This document shows positions 12,170 through 21,115 of a stretch of 64,000 bases of DNA, in pieces. The notes beneath the pieces are model-generated. The model was not told where the DNA came from and did not search any database. It saw only the letters and a program-made list of their open reading frames with translations. This DNA comes from Triplophysa rosa (Eukaryota; Chordata; Actinopteri; Cypriniformes; Nemacheilidae). Position 1 is the stretch's first letter. Each line of letters begins with the position of its first letter. Location of the stretch: NCBI RefSeq assembly GCF_024868665.1, contig NC_079890.1, forward strand, positions 8,146,923-8,210,922, in the 5' to 3' direction. The position numbers and the translations under genes are program-made.

Positions 12170-13739
12170 CACTGCGTTCCAAATTATTATGCAAATTGGA
12201 TTTAAGTGTCGTAAACATTTAATTTTATATTGTTCAATTAAACTTATGGATTGTATTGTGTCTCAGTGCTCTTTGGATCACTGAAATCAATCTCAGACAC
12301 CTGTGATAAGTAGTTTGCCAGGTGAGCCCAATTAAAGGAAAACTACTTAAGAAGGACGTTCCACATTATTAAGCAGGCCACAGGTTTCAAGCAATATGGG
12401 AAAGAAAAAGGATCTGTCTGCTGCCGAAAAGCGTCAAATAGTGCAATGTCTTGGACAAGGTATGAAAACATTAGATATTTCACGAAAACTTAAGCGAGAT
12501 CATCGTACTGTGAAGAGATTTGTGGCTGATTCAGAGCACAGAAGGGTTCGTGCAGATAAAGGCAGAATGAGGAAGGTTTCTTCCAGACAAATTCATCGGA
12601 TTAAGAGAGCAGCTGCTAAAATGCCATTACAAAGCAGCAAACAGGTATTTGAAGCTGCTGGTGCCTCGGGAGTCCCGAAAACCTCAAGGTGTAGGATCCT
12701 CCAGATGCTTGCAGTTGTGCATAAACCTACTATTCGGCCACCCCTAACCAATGCTCACAAGCAGAAACGGTTGCAGTGGGCCCACACATACATGAAGACT
12801 AATTTTCAAACAGTCTTGTTTACTGATGAGTGCCGTGCAACCCTGGATGGTCCAGATGGATGGAGTAGTGGATGGTTGGTGGATGGCCACCATGTCCCAA
12901 CAAGGCTGCGACGTCAGCAAGGAGGTGGCGGAGTCATGTTTTGGGCTGGAATCATGGGGAGACAGCTGGTGGGCCCCTTTAGGGTCCCTGAAGGTGTGAA
13001 AATGAACTCTGCAAGGTATGTAGAGTTTCTGACTGAGCACTTTCTTCCATGGTACAAAAAGAAGAACCATGCCTTCCGTAGCAAAATCATCTTCATGCAT
13101 GACAATGCACCATCTCATGCTGCAAAGAATACCTCTGTGTCATTGGCTGCTATGGGCATAAAAGGAGAGAAACTCATGGTGTGGCCACCATCCTCCCCTG
13201 ACCTCAACCCTATTGAGAACCTTTGGAGCATCCTCAAGCGAAAGATCTATGATGGTGGGAGGCAGTTAGCATCAAAACAGCAGCTCTGGGAGGCTATTCT
13301 GACATCCTGCAAAGAAATTCAATCAGAAACTATCCAAAAACTCACAAGTTCAATGGATGCAAGAATTGTGAAGGTGATATCAAAGAAGGGGTCCTATGTT
13401 AACATGTAACTTGCCCTGTTAGGATGTTTTTGATTGAAATAGCTTTTGATTTCAGTAAATATGACCACCTAATGCTGCAAATTCAACAAATGACCATTTT
13501 CAGTTTTTTACAACCTATGAAATGTTTTCAAACTCTGTTGTGCATAATAATTTGGAACAGTGCATTTTGAGTTTTTCATTTTTTAAATAAATACTGTTGT
13601 CAGTGGGAGGTTTGTTCAATAAAATTCCAAATGTACCCTAACTGTTGATTACTTGAAAATTATACTGACTGTCATTTGCATCGACAAATTAGGCAAACCA
13701 GAGAAAGATATCATTTGCATAATAATTTGGAACGCAGTG
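12170..13739 (+). mobile_element. Apparently complete Tc1/mariner element (DD37E)
   Basis: The ends are CACTGCGTTCCAAATTATTA at the left and its inverse, TAATAATTTGGAACGCAGTG, at the right. They are bounded by TA dinucleotides (12168-12169, 13740-13741), the target site of Tc1/mariner transposons. A partial internal copy of the right terminus lies at about 13541-13563 (tgcataataatttggaacag), giving the doubled-repeat arrangement common in Tc1-like elements. One uninterrupted 337-codon transposase frame occupies the centre. The 226 bp before the ATG and 330 bp after the stop are ordinary for the group. It sits in a gene-free region about 11 kb upstream of the first visible men1 exon. Confidence 0.92.
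12396..13409 (+). CDS. Tc1/mariner transposase, full length, DD37E
   Basis: The protein would cut and paste its own element at TA sites. It is 337 aa with no stop or frameshift, the normal length for the family. Residues 1-60 form the first helix-turn-helix (LSAAEKRQIVQCLGQGMKTL, then the recognition helix around DHRTVKRFVAD). A second DNA-binding region follows with RQIHRIKRAA. The catalytic domain shows FTDE (first Asp, about residue 143), HDNAPSH (second Asp, about 237) and NPIENLW (catalytic Glu). I count 37 residues between the second Asp and the Glu, hence DD37E rather than the DD34E of classical Tc1. A glycine-rich box (QQGGGGVMFWAG) precedes the second Asp, as in Tc1. The start is the first ATG of the frame. 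It could encode an active enzyme; the sequence cannot show expression. Confidence 0.93.
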   Translation: MGKKKDLSAAEKRQIVQCLGQGMKTLDISRKLKRDHRTVKRFVADSEHRRVRADKGRMRKVSSRQIHRIKRAAAKMPLQSSKQVFEAAGASGVPKTSRCRILQMLAVVHKPTIRPPLTNAHKQKRLQWAHTYMKTNFQTVLFTDECRATLDGPDGWSSGWLVDGHHVPTRLRRQQGGGGVMFWAGIMGRQLVGPFRVPEGVKMNSARYVEFLTEHFLPWYKKKNHAFRSKIIFMHDNAPSHAAKNTSVSLAAMGIKGEKLMVWPPSSPDLNPIENLWSILKRKIYDGGRQLASKQQLWEAILTSCKEIQSETIQKLTSSMDARIVKVISKKGSYVNM

Positions 13740-13741
13740 TA

Positions 13742-14578
13742 GGGCCACATGGAATCTGCCAAATATTGATGGCCCCCCGAATATTTTCTAATATGAATTT
13801 ACGTGAAAATAATAAATGAGAGAATGTGAGAGAACAAAGCCTCTGCTTTTAAAGAAATTATTTTATTTGTTTTTTATGACCTCTCAAATGACATCTCAAA
13901 CTGTTTAATGTAATTTCAGTGTATTCATTTGGTTTATTGTATTCAGAGTCTCTATATAGCACCAGGTTGCCTAGTTGCCTAGGGCACAAAATGACCAGAG
14001 GGGTGCCAGACGACAGCACAAAAAAAGACGCAACACGTGAACAGCTTCTTGCATCATGTTAAAATAGGTACTATATTAAAATAGGTTATTTAGATCCTCG
14101 TTACTGGTAACACTGACACTTAATATCATATATATAATATATATATTATAACTGTTGGTATTGTTTTACAAGGGCTGGACAATTAGACCTAAAATAAAAA
14201 TCACCATTAATTGAATATTTATCTGAACGATTATTTCATTTTAATTAATTTATTTTTAGCTTTGCCTTTTTGTCCTCATAAGCCCATTTCCACTATCGAG
14301 CAACAAGCGGGCGTTCTAGTGCGTGCCAGGTCCATTCGTGTTTCCACAGTCACTTCTGGAGCCTAAGCGTGCCTCGCCGGGGCTTACTCGGGGCCAACGG
14401 CCAGGGTTTTTTGGCCGACGAAAACCTTGGGCCACAGTGAGCCAGCTGGAGCTTGAGGAGTGGTTAAGGTGAAAGGCGGTGATTATCGGAGTCAGAGGAA
14501 CCGTGGCAGCGGCGAGACGCGCGTTTTACTTTATAAAGACAAACAAATAACTGCATATTAAATTTTTATCATTCTTAA
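13742..14578. other. Gene-free block with a short AT microsatellite
   Basis: No exon or complete repeat is seen. There is a short AT run at about 14125-14153 (tatatataatatatatatta) and a GC-richer patch at 14290-14520 that looks repeat-derived, with no domain and no defined ends. Confidence 0.35.
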
Positions 14579-14875
14579 TGGAGTAGTTCACTTTCTAAAT
14601 ATTTTTTTATGATTATTTACTCACCCCCATGTCATCCAAGATGTTTATGTACTGTATTTGTTTCTTGTCGAAAAGAAATGAATGTTTTTGATGAAAACAT
14701 TCCAGTATTTTTCTCCATATAGTGGACTATAATGGACTCCAAAAGGTTGAAGGTCAAAATGACAGTTTCAGTGCAGCTTCAAAGGGCTTTCAACGATACC
14801 AGACGATGAATAAGGTACTTATCTAGTGAAACTATCGGTCATTATAACGCATATACATTTTTTTTTTTTTTAGAA
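14579..14875. repeat. TTAA-type MITE, left end, truncated
   Basis: TGGAGTAGTTCACTTTC follows TTAA at 14575-14578, and the stretch runs through tgattatttactcaccccca, which is typical of this fish MITE family. The opposite arm is missing. The sequence ends in a T-run and joins a LINE fragment at about 14880. Confidence 0.5.
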
Positions 14876-14879
14876 AATG

Positions 14880-15670
14880 ACCGATCGTGCTCATGTCTGG
14901 GATGTAAAGCATATATTTTGTCAGCTTGCTCAGATGGCATCCCAGGCCGTGTACTAAGAGCGTGTGCTGACCATTTAGCTGGAGTTTTTACAGACAATTT
15001 TAATCTCTCCCTCTCTATGTCTGTGGTCCCCTCATGCTTTAAAATGTCCACCATTGTGCCCATCCCAAAGCAGGCTAAAATCACATGCTTGAATGACTGG
15101 CGCCCTGTAGCTTTAACACCTATCTTCAGCAAGTGTTTTGAGAAGCTGATCAGAGACTACATCTGCTCTGTGCTGCCTGCCTCATTAGACCCTCTACAGT
15201 TTGCATTTCATCGCCTTCACACTACACACTGCTCTCTCCCACCTTGACAACAAGAACGCATATGTAAGAATGCTGTTTGTAGATTACAGCTCAGCATTCA
15301 ATACCATAGTGCAGACCAAACTTGGTTTGAAGCTCCAGGCTCTGGATTTAAACGGAACCCTGTGTGACTGGATTCGGGACTTCCTGTCAGGCAGACGTCA
15401 AGTTGCCAGAATAGGAAACAATATTTCCTCCCCACTGACTCAACACCGGTGCTCCCCAGGGATGTGTCCTAAGCCCAGTCCTCTACTCCCTATACACGAT
15501 TGCATTGCCACACACAGCTCTAACGTCATTGTGAAATTCGCCGATGACACGACAGTGATAGGCTGAGCTTTTTTCCTCAGGCTATTAGACTGCTCAATAT
15601 CAAAAACGGATACACTCCACAAGCTCACACTTCTTTTTACCATGCACTGCAGTTTCATGGACTATAATGC
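14880..15670 (+). pseudogene. LINE reverse transcriptase fragment (jockey/CR1-like)
   Basis: The plus strand encodes pieces of a LINE reverse transcriptase in two frames, about 14918-15247 and 15201-15566. The first has SDGIPGRVLRACADHLAGVF, then NDWRPVALTPIFSKCFEKL, the fingers region. The second has FVDYSSAFNTI with the first catalytic Asp, and ends at KFADDTTVIG, the FADD box. The expected P-Q-G segment is disrupted (HRCSPGMCPKP). Immediately after the FADD box the frame stops and the sequence jumps to the distal 3' part, so an internal segment is deleted. It is a dead, truncated insertion of a different LINE family from the L2 copies. Confidence 0.8.
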
Positions 15671-15699
15671 ATCATGCATTGCACCGAATGCAATAACCA

Positions 15700-16416
15700 T
15701 CCATTACCAAATTTACTGTACATACCTATTATTAAATTAATAACTTTATCTGAGTTTCAGACAATTGATCACAAAACCTTGAAGGAAATAGTACAGCATC
15801 TTAAAGCCTCAACATGCATCCTTGGCACAATCCCCACATCTTTTTTCAAAAGAGTGTTTAACTGTTTAGAAGCAGATCTCCTAAAAATAGTAAATACCTC
15901 ACTGCTTTCAGGAACTTTCCCAGAGACCCTAAAAACTGCAGTTGACAAGCCTCTACTAAAAAAGAGCAATCCAGACAAAATCTTACTGTCTAACTACAGA
16001 CCAATTTAAAATCTTCCTTTTATAGGCAAGATCATTGAAAAGGTTCTGACCAAATTCTTAAACTCAAATGGCTATACCTGGATAATTATCAGTCTGGTTT
16101 CCGTCAGCATCACAGCACAGAGACAGTGCTCATAAAGATAATTAATGATATTCAATTAAATTCTGATTTAGGCAAGATATCAGTTCTGGTATTACTAGAT
16201 CTCAGTACTGCCTTTGACACGGTAGATCACACAATATTCCTACATAGGCTGGAAAACTGGTTAGGGCTTTCTGGGCTGGTCCTTAAATGGTTCAGGTCAT
16301 ACCTTAAAGGGAGGGGGTTACTATGTGAACATAGGCAACCCGACATCTGAGTAGACATCCATGACATGTGGTATTCCACAGGGCTCAATTCTTGCTCCGC
16401 TCCTGTTCAATTTGTA
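15700..16416 (+). pseudogene. L2-type LINE RT fragment, plus strand
   Basis: Decayed coding sequence on the plus strand. The segment 15760-16009 ends in LLKKSNPDKILLSNYRPI, the conserved N-terminal RT block. The segment 16126-16350 has VLLDLSTAFDTVDH followed by LKWFRSYLKGR. Stop codons and frame changes separate the parts. It belongs to the same general family as the minus-strand copies at 1-1428 and 38700-40530 but is more diverged. It is cut at 16416, where a Tc1-like element begins right after TA. Confidence 0.75.
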
Positions 16417-18090
16417 CAGTATCTCACAGAAGTGAGTACACCCCTCACATTTTTGTTAATATTTTATTATATCTTTTCATGTGACAACAGTGAAGAAATG
16501 AAACTTTGCTACAATGTAAAGTAGTGAGTGTACAGCTTGTATAACAGTGTAAATTTGCTGTCCCCTCAAAATAACTCAACACACAGCCATTAATGTCTAA
16601 ACCGCTGGCAACAAAAGTGAGTACTCTCCAACTAGCCATTTTCCCTCCCCGGTGTCATGTGATTCTTTAGCGTTACAAGGTCTCAGGTGTGAATGGGGGG
16701 TAGGTGTGTTAAATTTGGTGTTATCGCTCTCACTCTCTCATACTGGTCACTGGAAGTTCAACATGGCACCTCATGGCAAAGAACGCTCTGAGGATCTGAA
16801 AAAAAAGAATTGTTGCTCTACATAAAGATGGCCTAGGCTATAAGAAGATTGCCAAGACCCTGAAACTGAGCTGCAGGACGGTGGCCAAGACCATACAGTG
16901 GTTTAACAGGACAGGTTCAACTCAGAACAGGCCTCGCCATGGTCGACCAAAGAAGTTGAGTGCACATGCTCAGCGGCATATCCAGAAGTTGTCTTTGGGA
17001 AATAGGCGTATGAGTGCTGCCAGCATTGCTGCAGAGATTGAAATGGGTGGGGGGTCAGCCTGTCAGTGCTCAGACCATATGCCGCACACTGCATCAAATT
17101 GGTCTGCATGGCTGTCGTCCCAGAAGGAAGCCTCTTCTANCGGTGTCATGTGGTTCATTAGTGTTACAAGGTCTCAGGTGTGAATGGGCAGCAGGTTTGT
17201 TAAATTTGGTGTTATCGCTCTCACTCTCTCATACTGGTCACTGGAAGTTCAACATGGCCAGAGGTTGTCTTTGGGAAATAGATGTATGAGTGCTGCCAGC
17301 ATTGCTGCAGAGGTTGAAGGGGTGGGGGGTCAGCCTGTCAGTGCTCAGACCATATGCCGCACACTGCATCAAATTGGTCTGCATGGCTGTCGTCCCAGAA
17401 GGAAGCCTCTTCTAAAGATGATGCACAAGAAAGCCCGCAAATAGTTTCCTGAAGACAAGCAGACTAAGGACATGGATTACTGGAACCATGTCCTGTGGTC
17501 TGATGAGACCAATATAAACTTATTTGGCTCAGACGGTGTCAAGCGTGTGTGGTGGCAACCAGGTGAGGAGTACAAAGACAAGTGTGTCTTGCCTACAGTC
17601 AAGCATGGTGGTGGGAGTGTCATGGTCTGAGGCTGCATGAGTGCTGCCGGCACTGGGGAGCTACAGTTCATTGAGGGAACCATGAATGCCAACATGTACT
17701 GTGACATACTGAAGCAGAGCATGATCCCCTCCCTTTGGAGACTGGGCCACAGGGCAGTATTCCAACATGATAATGACCCCAAAAGAATCTGAGCGTAAAG
17801 GTGATGGACTGGCCAAGCATGTCTCCAGACCTAAACCCTATTGAGCATCTGTGGGGCATCCTCAAACGGAAGGTGGAGGAGCGCAAGATCTCTAACATCC
17901 ACCAGCTCTGTGATGTTGTCATGGAGCACTGGAAGAGGACTCCAGTGGCAACCTGTGAAGCTCTGGTGAACTCCATGCCCAAGAGGGTTAAGGCAGTGCT
18001 GGAAAATAATGGTGACCACACAAAATATTGATACTTTGGGCCCAATTTGGACATTTTCACTTTGGGGTGTACTCACTTTTGTTGCCAGCG
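16417..18090 (+). mobile_element. Tc1-like element, dead, with internal duplication
   Basis: The left terminus CAGTATCTCACAGAAGTGAG follows TA at 16415-16416. An inner inverted repeat, CGCTGGCAACAAAAGTGAGT (about 16600), pairs with ACTCACTTTTGTTGCCAGCG at the right (about 18071-18090). The outer right terminus is missing: the element ends at the inner repeat and abuts an L2 fragment in the opposite orientation. The transposase is broken and partly duplicated, with a single N at 17140. Confidence 0.8.
16763..18031 (+). pseudogene. Tc1-like transposase pseudogene
   Basis: Pieces of a Tc1 transposase in shifting frames start at the ATG at 16763 (MAPHGKERSEDL). The DNA-binding part follows (RTVAKTIQWFNRTGS, then the arginine/proline linker NRPRHGRPKKLS). 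Near 17500-17760 are the catalytic blocks, including WSDETNINLFG, a GGGSVMV-like box and FQHDNDPK. The C-terminal part at 17801-18031 contains WPSMSPDLNPIEHLWGILKR with the catalytic Glu. The stretch at about 16655-17130 (promoter-proximal sequence and start of the gene) is repeated at 17141-17414, so the N-terminal region occurs twice. Several stops and frameshifts make it non-functional. Confidence 0.85.
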
Positions 18091-18469
18091 TTTTTTTTTG
18101 TTGACAAGGGGTCTTATAACAGCCACCTTATATGCTTTAGGCACATATCCTAGTGTCAGAGATGAGTTAATAATTCCAAGAAGAGGATCTATAATTTCTG
18201 GGAGCATCTCTTTCAGTAGATTTGTAGGTATAGGGTCTAGCATGCATCTTGTTGATTTAGATGATCTAATGAATTAAGACAGTTCACCGTGATCTACGGT
18301 AGAAAATAATTGCAATTGCTCCTTAGGGGAGGTGTAGTTAGTTGTTTGATCAGCTAGTGTAGCCTCTGGTTGTTTCTCTAATACCATCAATTTTATTTGT
18401 GAAATAGTTCCTAAATTCATCACTACTATGCTGATATCCAAAATCTGAAGTCTTTAGGGCGGACTTTAG
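18091..18469 (-). pseudogene. L2-type LINE fragment (N-terminal side of RT)
   Basis: This stretch is nearly identical to 40270-40520 of the L2 copy further right (shared ttataacagccaccttatat and ggtatagggtctagcatgca). On the minus strand it encodes the region just before the RT palm, including SSDEFRNYFTNKIDGIR. One side joins a truncated Tc1 element at 18090. The other side joins the truncated integrase of a gypsy element at about 18469. Both junctions are abrupt and lack target duplications, so they are rearrangement points or assembly joins. Confidence 0.75.
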
Positions 18470-19394
18470 ACAGTCCGTCGGTCTGTGGGTGGAAGACGCT
18501 GGTGCGAATCGATTTAATGCCCAGTAATTCGTACAGTTTGTGTAATGTACGTGACATGAACGCCGTGCCTTGATCGGTGAGGATCTCGCGGGGGATCCCC
18601 ACCCGGGAGATGATCCGAAACAGGGCGTCCGCAACACTTTTCGCGGAAATGCTGCGGAGTGGCACTGCTTCGGGATATCGCGTTGCATAGTCCACCAGAA
18701 CCAATGCGAAGCGATACCCCCATGCAGATCGCTCTAATGGCCCAATGAGGTCCATGCCAATTCTCTCGAAGGGGACCTGCATCAACAGAAGAGGGCGCAA
18801 AGGCGCTTTTGGGGTGGCCGGTGGGTTTACCAACTGACATTCGCGGCAAGACGCGCGCACCACCTGCGCACGTTGTTGTGAATGCCCGGCCAAAAGAATG
18901 AGGCGACTCAGTGTATTACCCTGCCCTAAGTGATCTGCCATTGGGTTACTATGAGCCGCCTGGAAAAGCATTTCCCGACGGCTTTTCGGAATCAACAACT
19001 GGGTTATATCTTCTTTTGTCTGGGTGTCTTGGGTCACTCGATATAACCGATTCTTTCTTATAGCAAAATATGGGTAGGAGAGTGCACGTGTGGGCTGGAC
19101 CGGCTGTCCGTCGATGGATGCAACCTGCTCAAATGCCCTTTTCAGCATCGCATCCTGAGCCTGCTCGAGGGGAAAGTCATCGCGATCTGAGAGTACCACC
19201 CTCTCAATCTCGCGCGCCTCCCCGGAGTTCGGCTCCGACGGACACGGCACCACACTGCCCACATGCACACAGCCTCCCCTACCGTGCTTCGTTGACCAAG
19301 AGGCATCCGCACACAATAACCTCAGTAATTTAGGGAAAAGCTGCCAATTCGTCCCCAAAATTAGCGGATGCCGGAGGTGAGGATTAACCGCCAC
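18470..19394 (-). pseudogene. Gypsy integrase, truncated before the catalytic Glu
   Basis: The minus-strand frame 19394-18426 starts in the C-terminal tail of the protease (HPLILGTNW). It passes a linker and enters a chromovirus/gypsy-type integrase. Near its start is the zinc-binding region, with histidines in AAHSNPMADHLG and cysteines in CRECQLVNPP. The RNase-H-like core follows with GMDLIGPLERS (first Asp) and ILTDQGTAFMS (second Asp). The frame reaches VFHPQTDGL, which directly precedes the catalytic Glu in this family, and there similarity ends and L2 sequence begins. One of the three catalytic acids is therefore missing, so no functional integrase can be made. Confidence 0.88.
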
Positions 19395-19799
19395 CTCTAC
19401 ACTATGCTTTTCCCCCTGAATTTAATGGGCAACCTCAACAAAGGGTATTTCACCACATCCCCGTGAACACACACCGCACCTTAACCTCGCGGCTTTTACC
19501 CCTTGCCCCGAGACGAACCAGGCTTTGGTGGATGGAGGTCTGGTTGCAACCTGAATCCACCAAAGCCTGGTATGTACCCCCCCAATACTCACGGGTATTT
19601 GGTACAGGCCAGCCGGACCAGGGGCAGCTCGTGGCTCGTTGGGGACCCGGATCATGGTCCCCACATCCATCACCGGGCAGTGATCTATGAAATGGTCCGG
19701 GTCCCCGCAGCGCCAACAAGCCGGCCCAGGCTTTCCCGCCACCCCAATGGCAGGGAGTGGGCTCGCTAACTGGCGTGGGGAGGAAGAGGCAGGCGGGTT
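19395..19799 (-). pseudogene. Gypsy zinc knuckle and protease, frameshifted
   Basis: Between gag and integrase the minus strand carries the nucleocapsid knuckle CWRCGDPDHFIDHC (C-x2-C-x4-H-x4-C) in one frame (19742-19422). The aspartic protease active site, ALVDSGCNQTSIHQS, is in a neighbouring frame (within 20061-19450). The protease tail continues in the integrase frame. At least two frame changes are needed to read through, so the region is decayed. Normally these form one gag-pol polyprotein. Confidence 0.8.
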
Positions 19800-20711
19800 T
19801 TAGGGCATGGTGTAGGGGTGGCTGCTCGTCTCCAGCGCGGCGGACCTGCCGGCCAAGGTTCCCCCTCCGTCGGTCCGGTCGCGTAGATTCCGGGGCCCAC
19901 CCCTCGGCGGGATCGGTGGTCGGGTCCGTGGTGCTGGTATCGGCCGGGCTGCGGGTGTGGGGAGAGAGACCGCTGGTAAAATTTCCCCGATTCCAGGGCA
20001 CGCAACCAGGTGGTCTTCCGCCAGCTGGATGGCCGAGTCCAGTGACGTCGGATGGTGGCACTGGACCCAGGCCTCTGTTCTCTGGGGCAGACAGGTCGTG
20101 AACTGCTCCAGTACCACCTTATCCACGATGCTCGCGACGTCGCTATCTCCGGCCATCAGCCATTTGCGGCAGGAGTCCCGGAGCTGCTGAGCTAGCAGGT
20201 AGGGTCGGCCGGTTTCCGCCAACCCCAGCGATTGGTATCGCTGGCGATACTCCTCAGGGCTCCGGCCGACCCTCTGCAAGATGGCCTTCTTCAGCTCAGC
20301 GTACACCAGGAGATTCTCCGGAGGTAACTGCTGCGCCGCCACCTGGGCCTCTCCAGAAAGGAGCGGTATGAGGTGTAGGGCCCACTGATCCTCCGGCCAA
20401 CCCCTCGCGACCGCTACCCGCTCAAAGAGTCCGAGAAAGGCCTCGGGATCATCCTGTGGGCCCATTTTCTGGAGGACCAGGTCGGCGCGAGGCCCCGTCC
20501 GAACCTCCCGGTGCACCCAGCTCCGGAACGACACGCGGTCCTCTTGCTGAGCCAGGAGGACCGCCTGGAAACGTACATCCTGGTCCTCCCGGAGCTGCAG
20601 CAACGCTCTATGTTGTTCCTGATGGGGGACCGCGAGTGAAGAAATCACCTCCGCAAACGGCGAACCAGATGGACCAGATCCCCCGGTCGCGGCGCTCCTA
20701 CTTCCTTCCAT
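19800..20711 (-). CDS. Gypsy Gag with SCAN-like capsid region
   Basis: This is a 303-codon minus-strand frame from the ATG at 20711, which lies directly at the edge of the primer binding site. An upstream GTG at 20726 is in frame but falls inside that site, so I prefer the ATG. Gag would form the particle of the retrotransposon. The middle resembles the capsid C-terminal fold related to the vertebrate SCAN domain: DDPEAFLGLFERVAVARGW, then PLLSGEAQVAAQQLP, and later EEYRQRYQSLGL and LAQQLRDSCRKWLM. The C-terminal part is proline/arginine-rich. The frame ends before the zinc knuckle, which continues in another frame, so the copy is damaged even though Gag itself is open. Confidence 0.8.
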   Translation of the reverse strand: MEGSRSAATGGSGPSGSPFAEVISSLAVPHQEQHRALLQLREDQDVRFQAVLLAQQEDRVSFRSWVHREVRTGPRADLVLQKMGPQDDPEAFLGLFERVAVARGWPEDQWALHLIPLLSGEAQVAAQQLPPENLLVYAELKKAILQRVGRSPEEYRQRYQSLGLAETGRPYLLAQQLRDSCRKWLMAGDSDVASIVDKVVLEQFTTCLPQRTEAWVQCHHPTSLDSAIQLAEDHLVACPGIGEILPAVSLPTPAARPIPAPRTRPPIPPRGGPRNLRDRTDGGGTLAGRSAALETSSHPYTMP

Positions 20712-20728
20712 CCCGGGTTTCGGCACCA
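20711..20728 (-). other. Retrotransposon primer binding site
   Basis: The minus strand reads TGGTGCCGAAACCCGGGA one base after the LTR. It begins with the expected TGG, the complement of a tRNA CCA tail, and equals 18 bases of a tRNA 3' end. I have not assigned the tRNA. Confidence 0.75.
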
Positions 20729-20729
20729 G

Positions 20730-21115
20730 TGTAACAAGACTTCAAGGGAACAGGAAGGAAGAGGCTGGAATCAGAGTAGAGCTGACGACTATGAATTTTA
20801 TTATAAAGAAATTACACAAGCGCTGTACGCGCCTAAATCAAACACCGCCACTTCCGTGGACGAACAGTCTTTCTTGTGGTCAGAGCCTCCCGCTCTCAGT
20901 CCTCCGCTCACTCGTTCAAAGTCACTCGCCACCAGCCGTCAGCTCCGGTCTCTCTTCCCGACTGTCTCTGCCTTGCTGCTTTTAAGCCTCTCCACGCCAG
21001 TTACTGGAACAAGGCACAGGTGTTCATTATTTGTGCGAGCGCCACTCCCTCACCGCTCATCTCCTCACTCTCTCTCCCGCTGCAGACTTCGCTGAACCAT
21101 GCCCACCTTGCCACA
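20730..21115 (-). repeat. 5' LTR of the gypsy element
   Basis: On the minus strand this runs from TGTGGCAAGGTGGGCATGG to CTTGTTACA, with TG...CA ends, 386 bp. It immediately precedes the primer binding site. An AT-rich TATA-like word (cttttaagcc on the plus strand, 20979-20988) and an AATAAA on the minus strand (tttatt on the plus strand, near 20797) fit the U3-R order. No second copy lies in the window, so LTR divergence cannot be used for dating. Confidence 0.8.

Larger units (their letters stand above)
18470..21115 (-). mobile_element. Gypsy (Gmr1-like) LTR element, 3'-truncated
   Basis: A minus-strand LTR retrotransposon reads, from right to left: LTR (21115-20730), primer binding site, gag with a SCAN-like region, zinc knuckle, aspartic protease, integrase. 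It stops inside the integrase at about 18470. There is no reverse transcriptase or RNase H between protease and integrase. In most Ty3/gypsy elements RT-RH lies there. In the deuterostome Gmr1 group integrase precedes RT, and the Gag of that group is the known relative of the SCAN domain. The order and the Gag together favour Gmr1-like, though a deletion of RT-RH cannot be excluded. The 3' LTR is absent. Confidence 0.85.

Noticed and set aside
12744..13118. Minus-strand frames opposite the Tc1 transposase
   Set aside because: They are shadows of the intact plus-strand gene, which carries all expected motifs.
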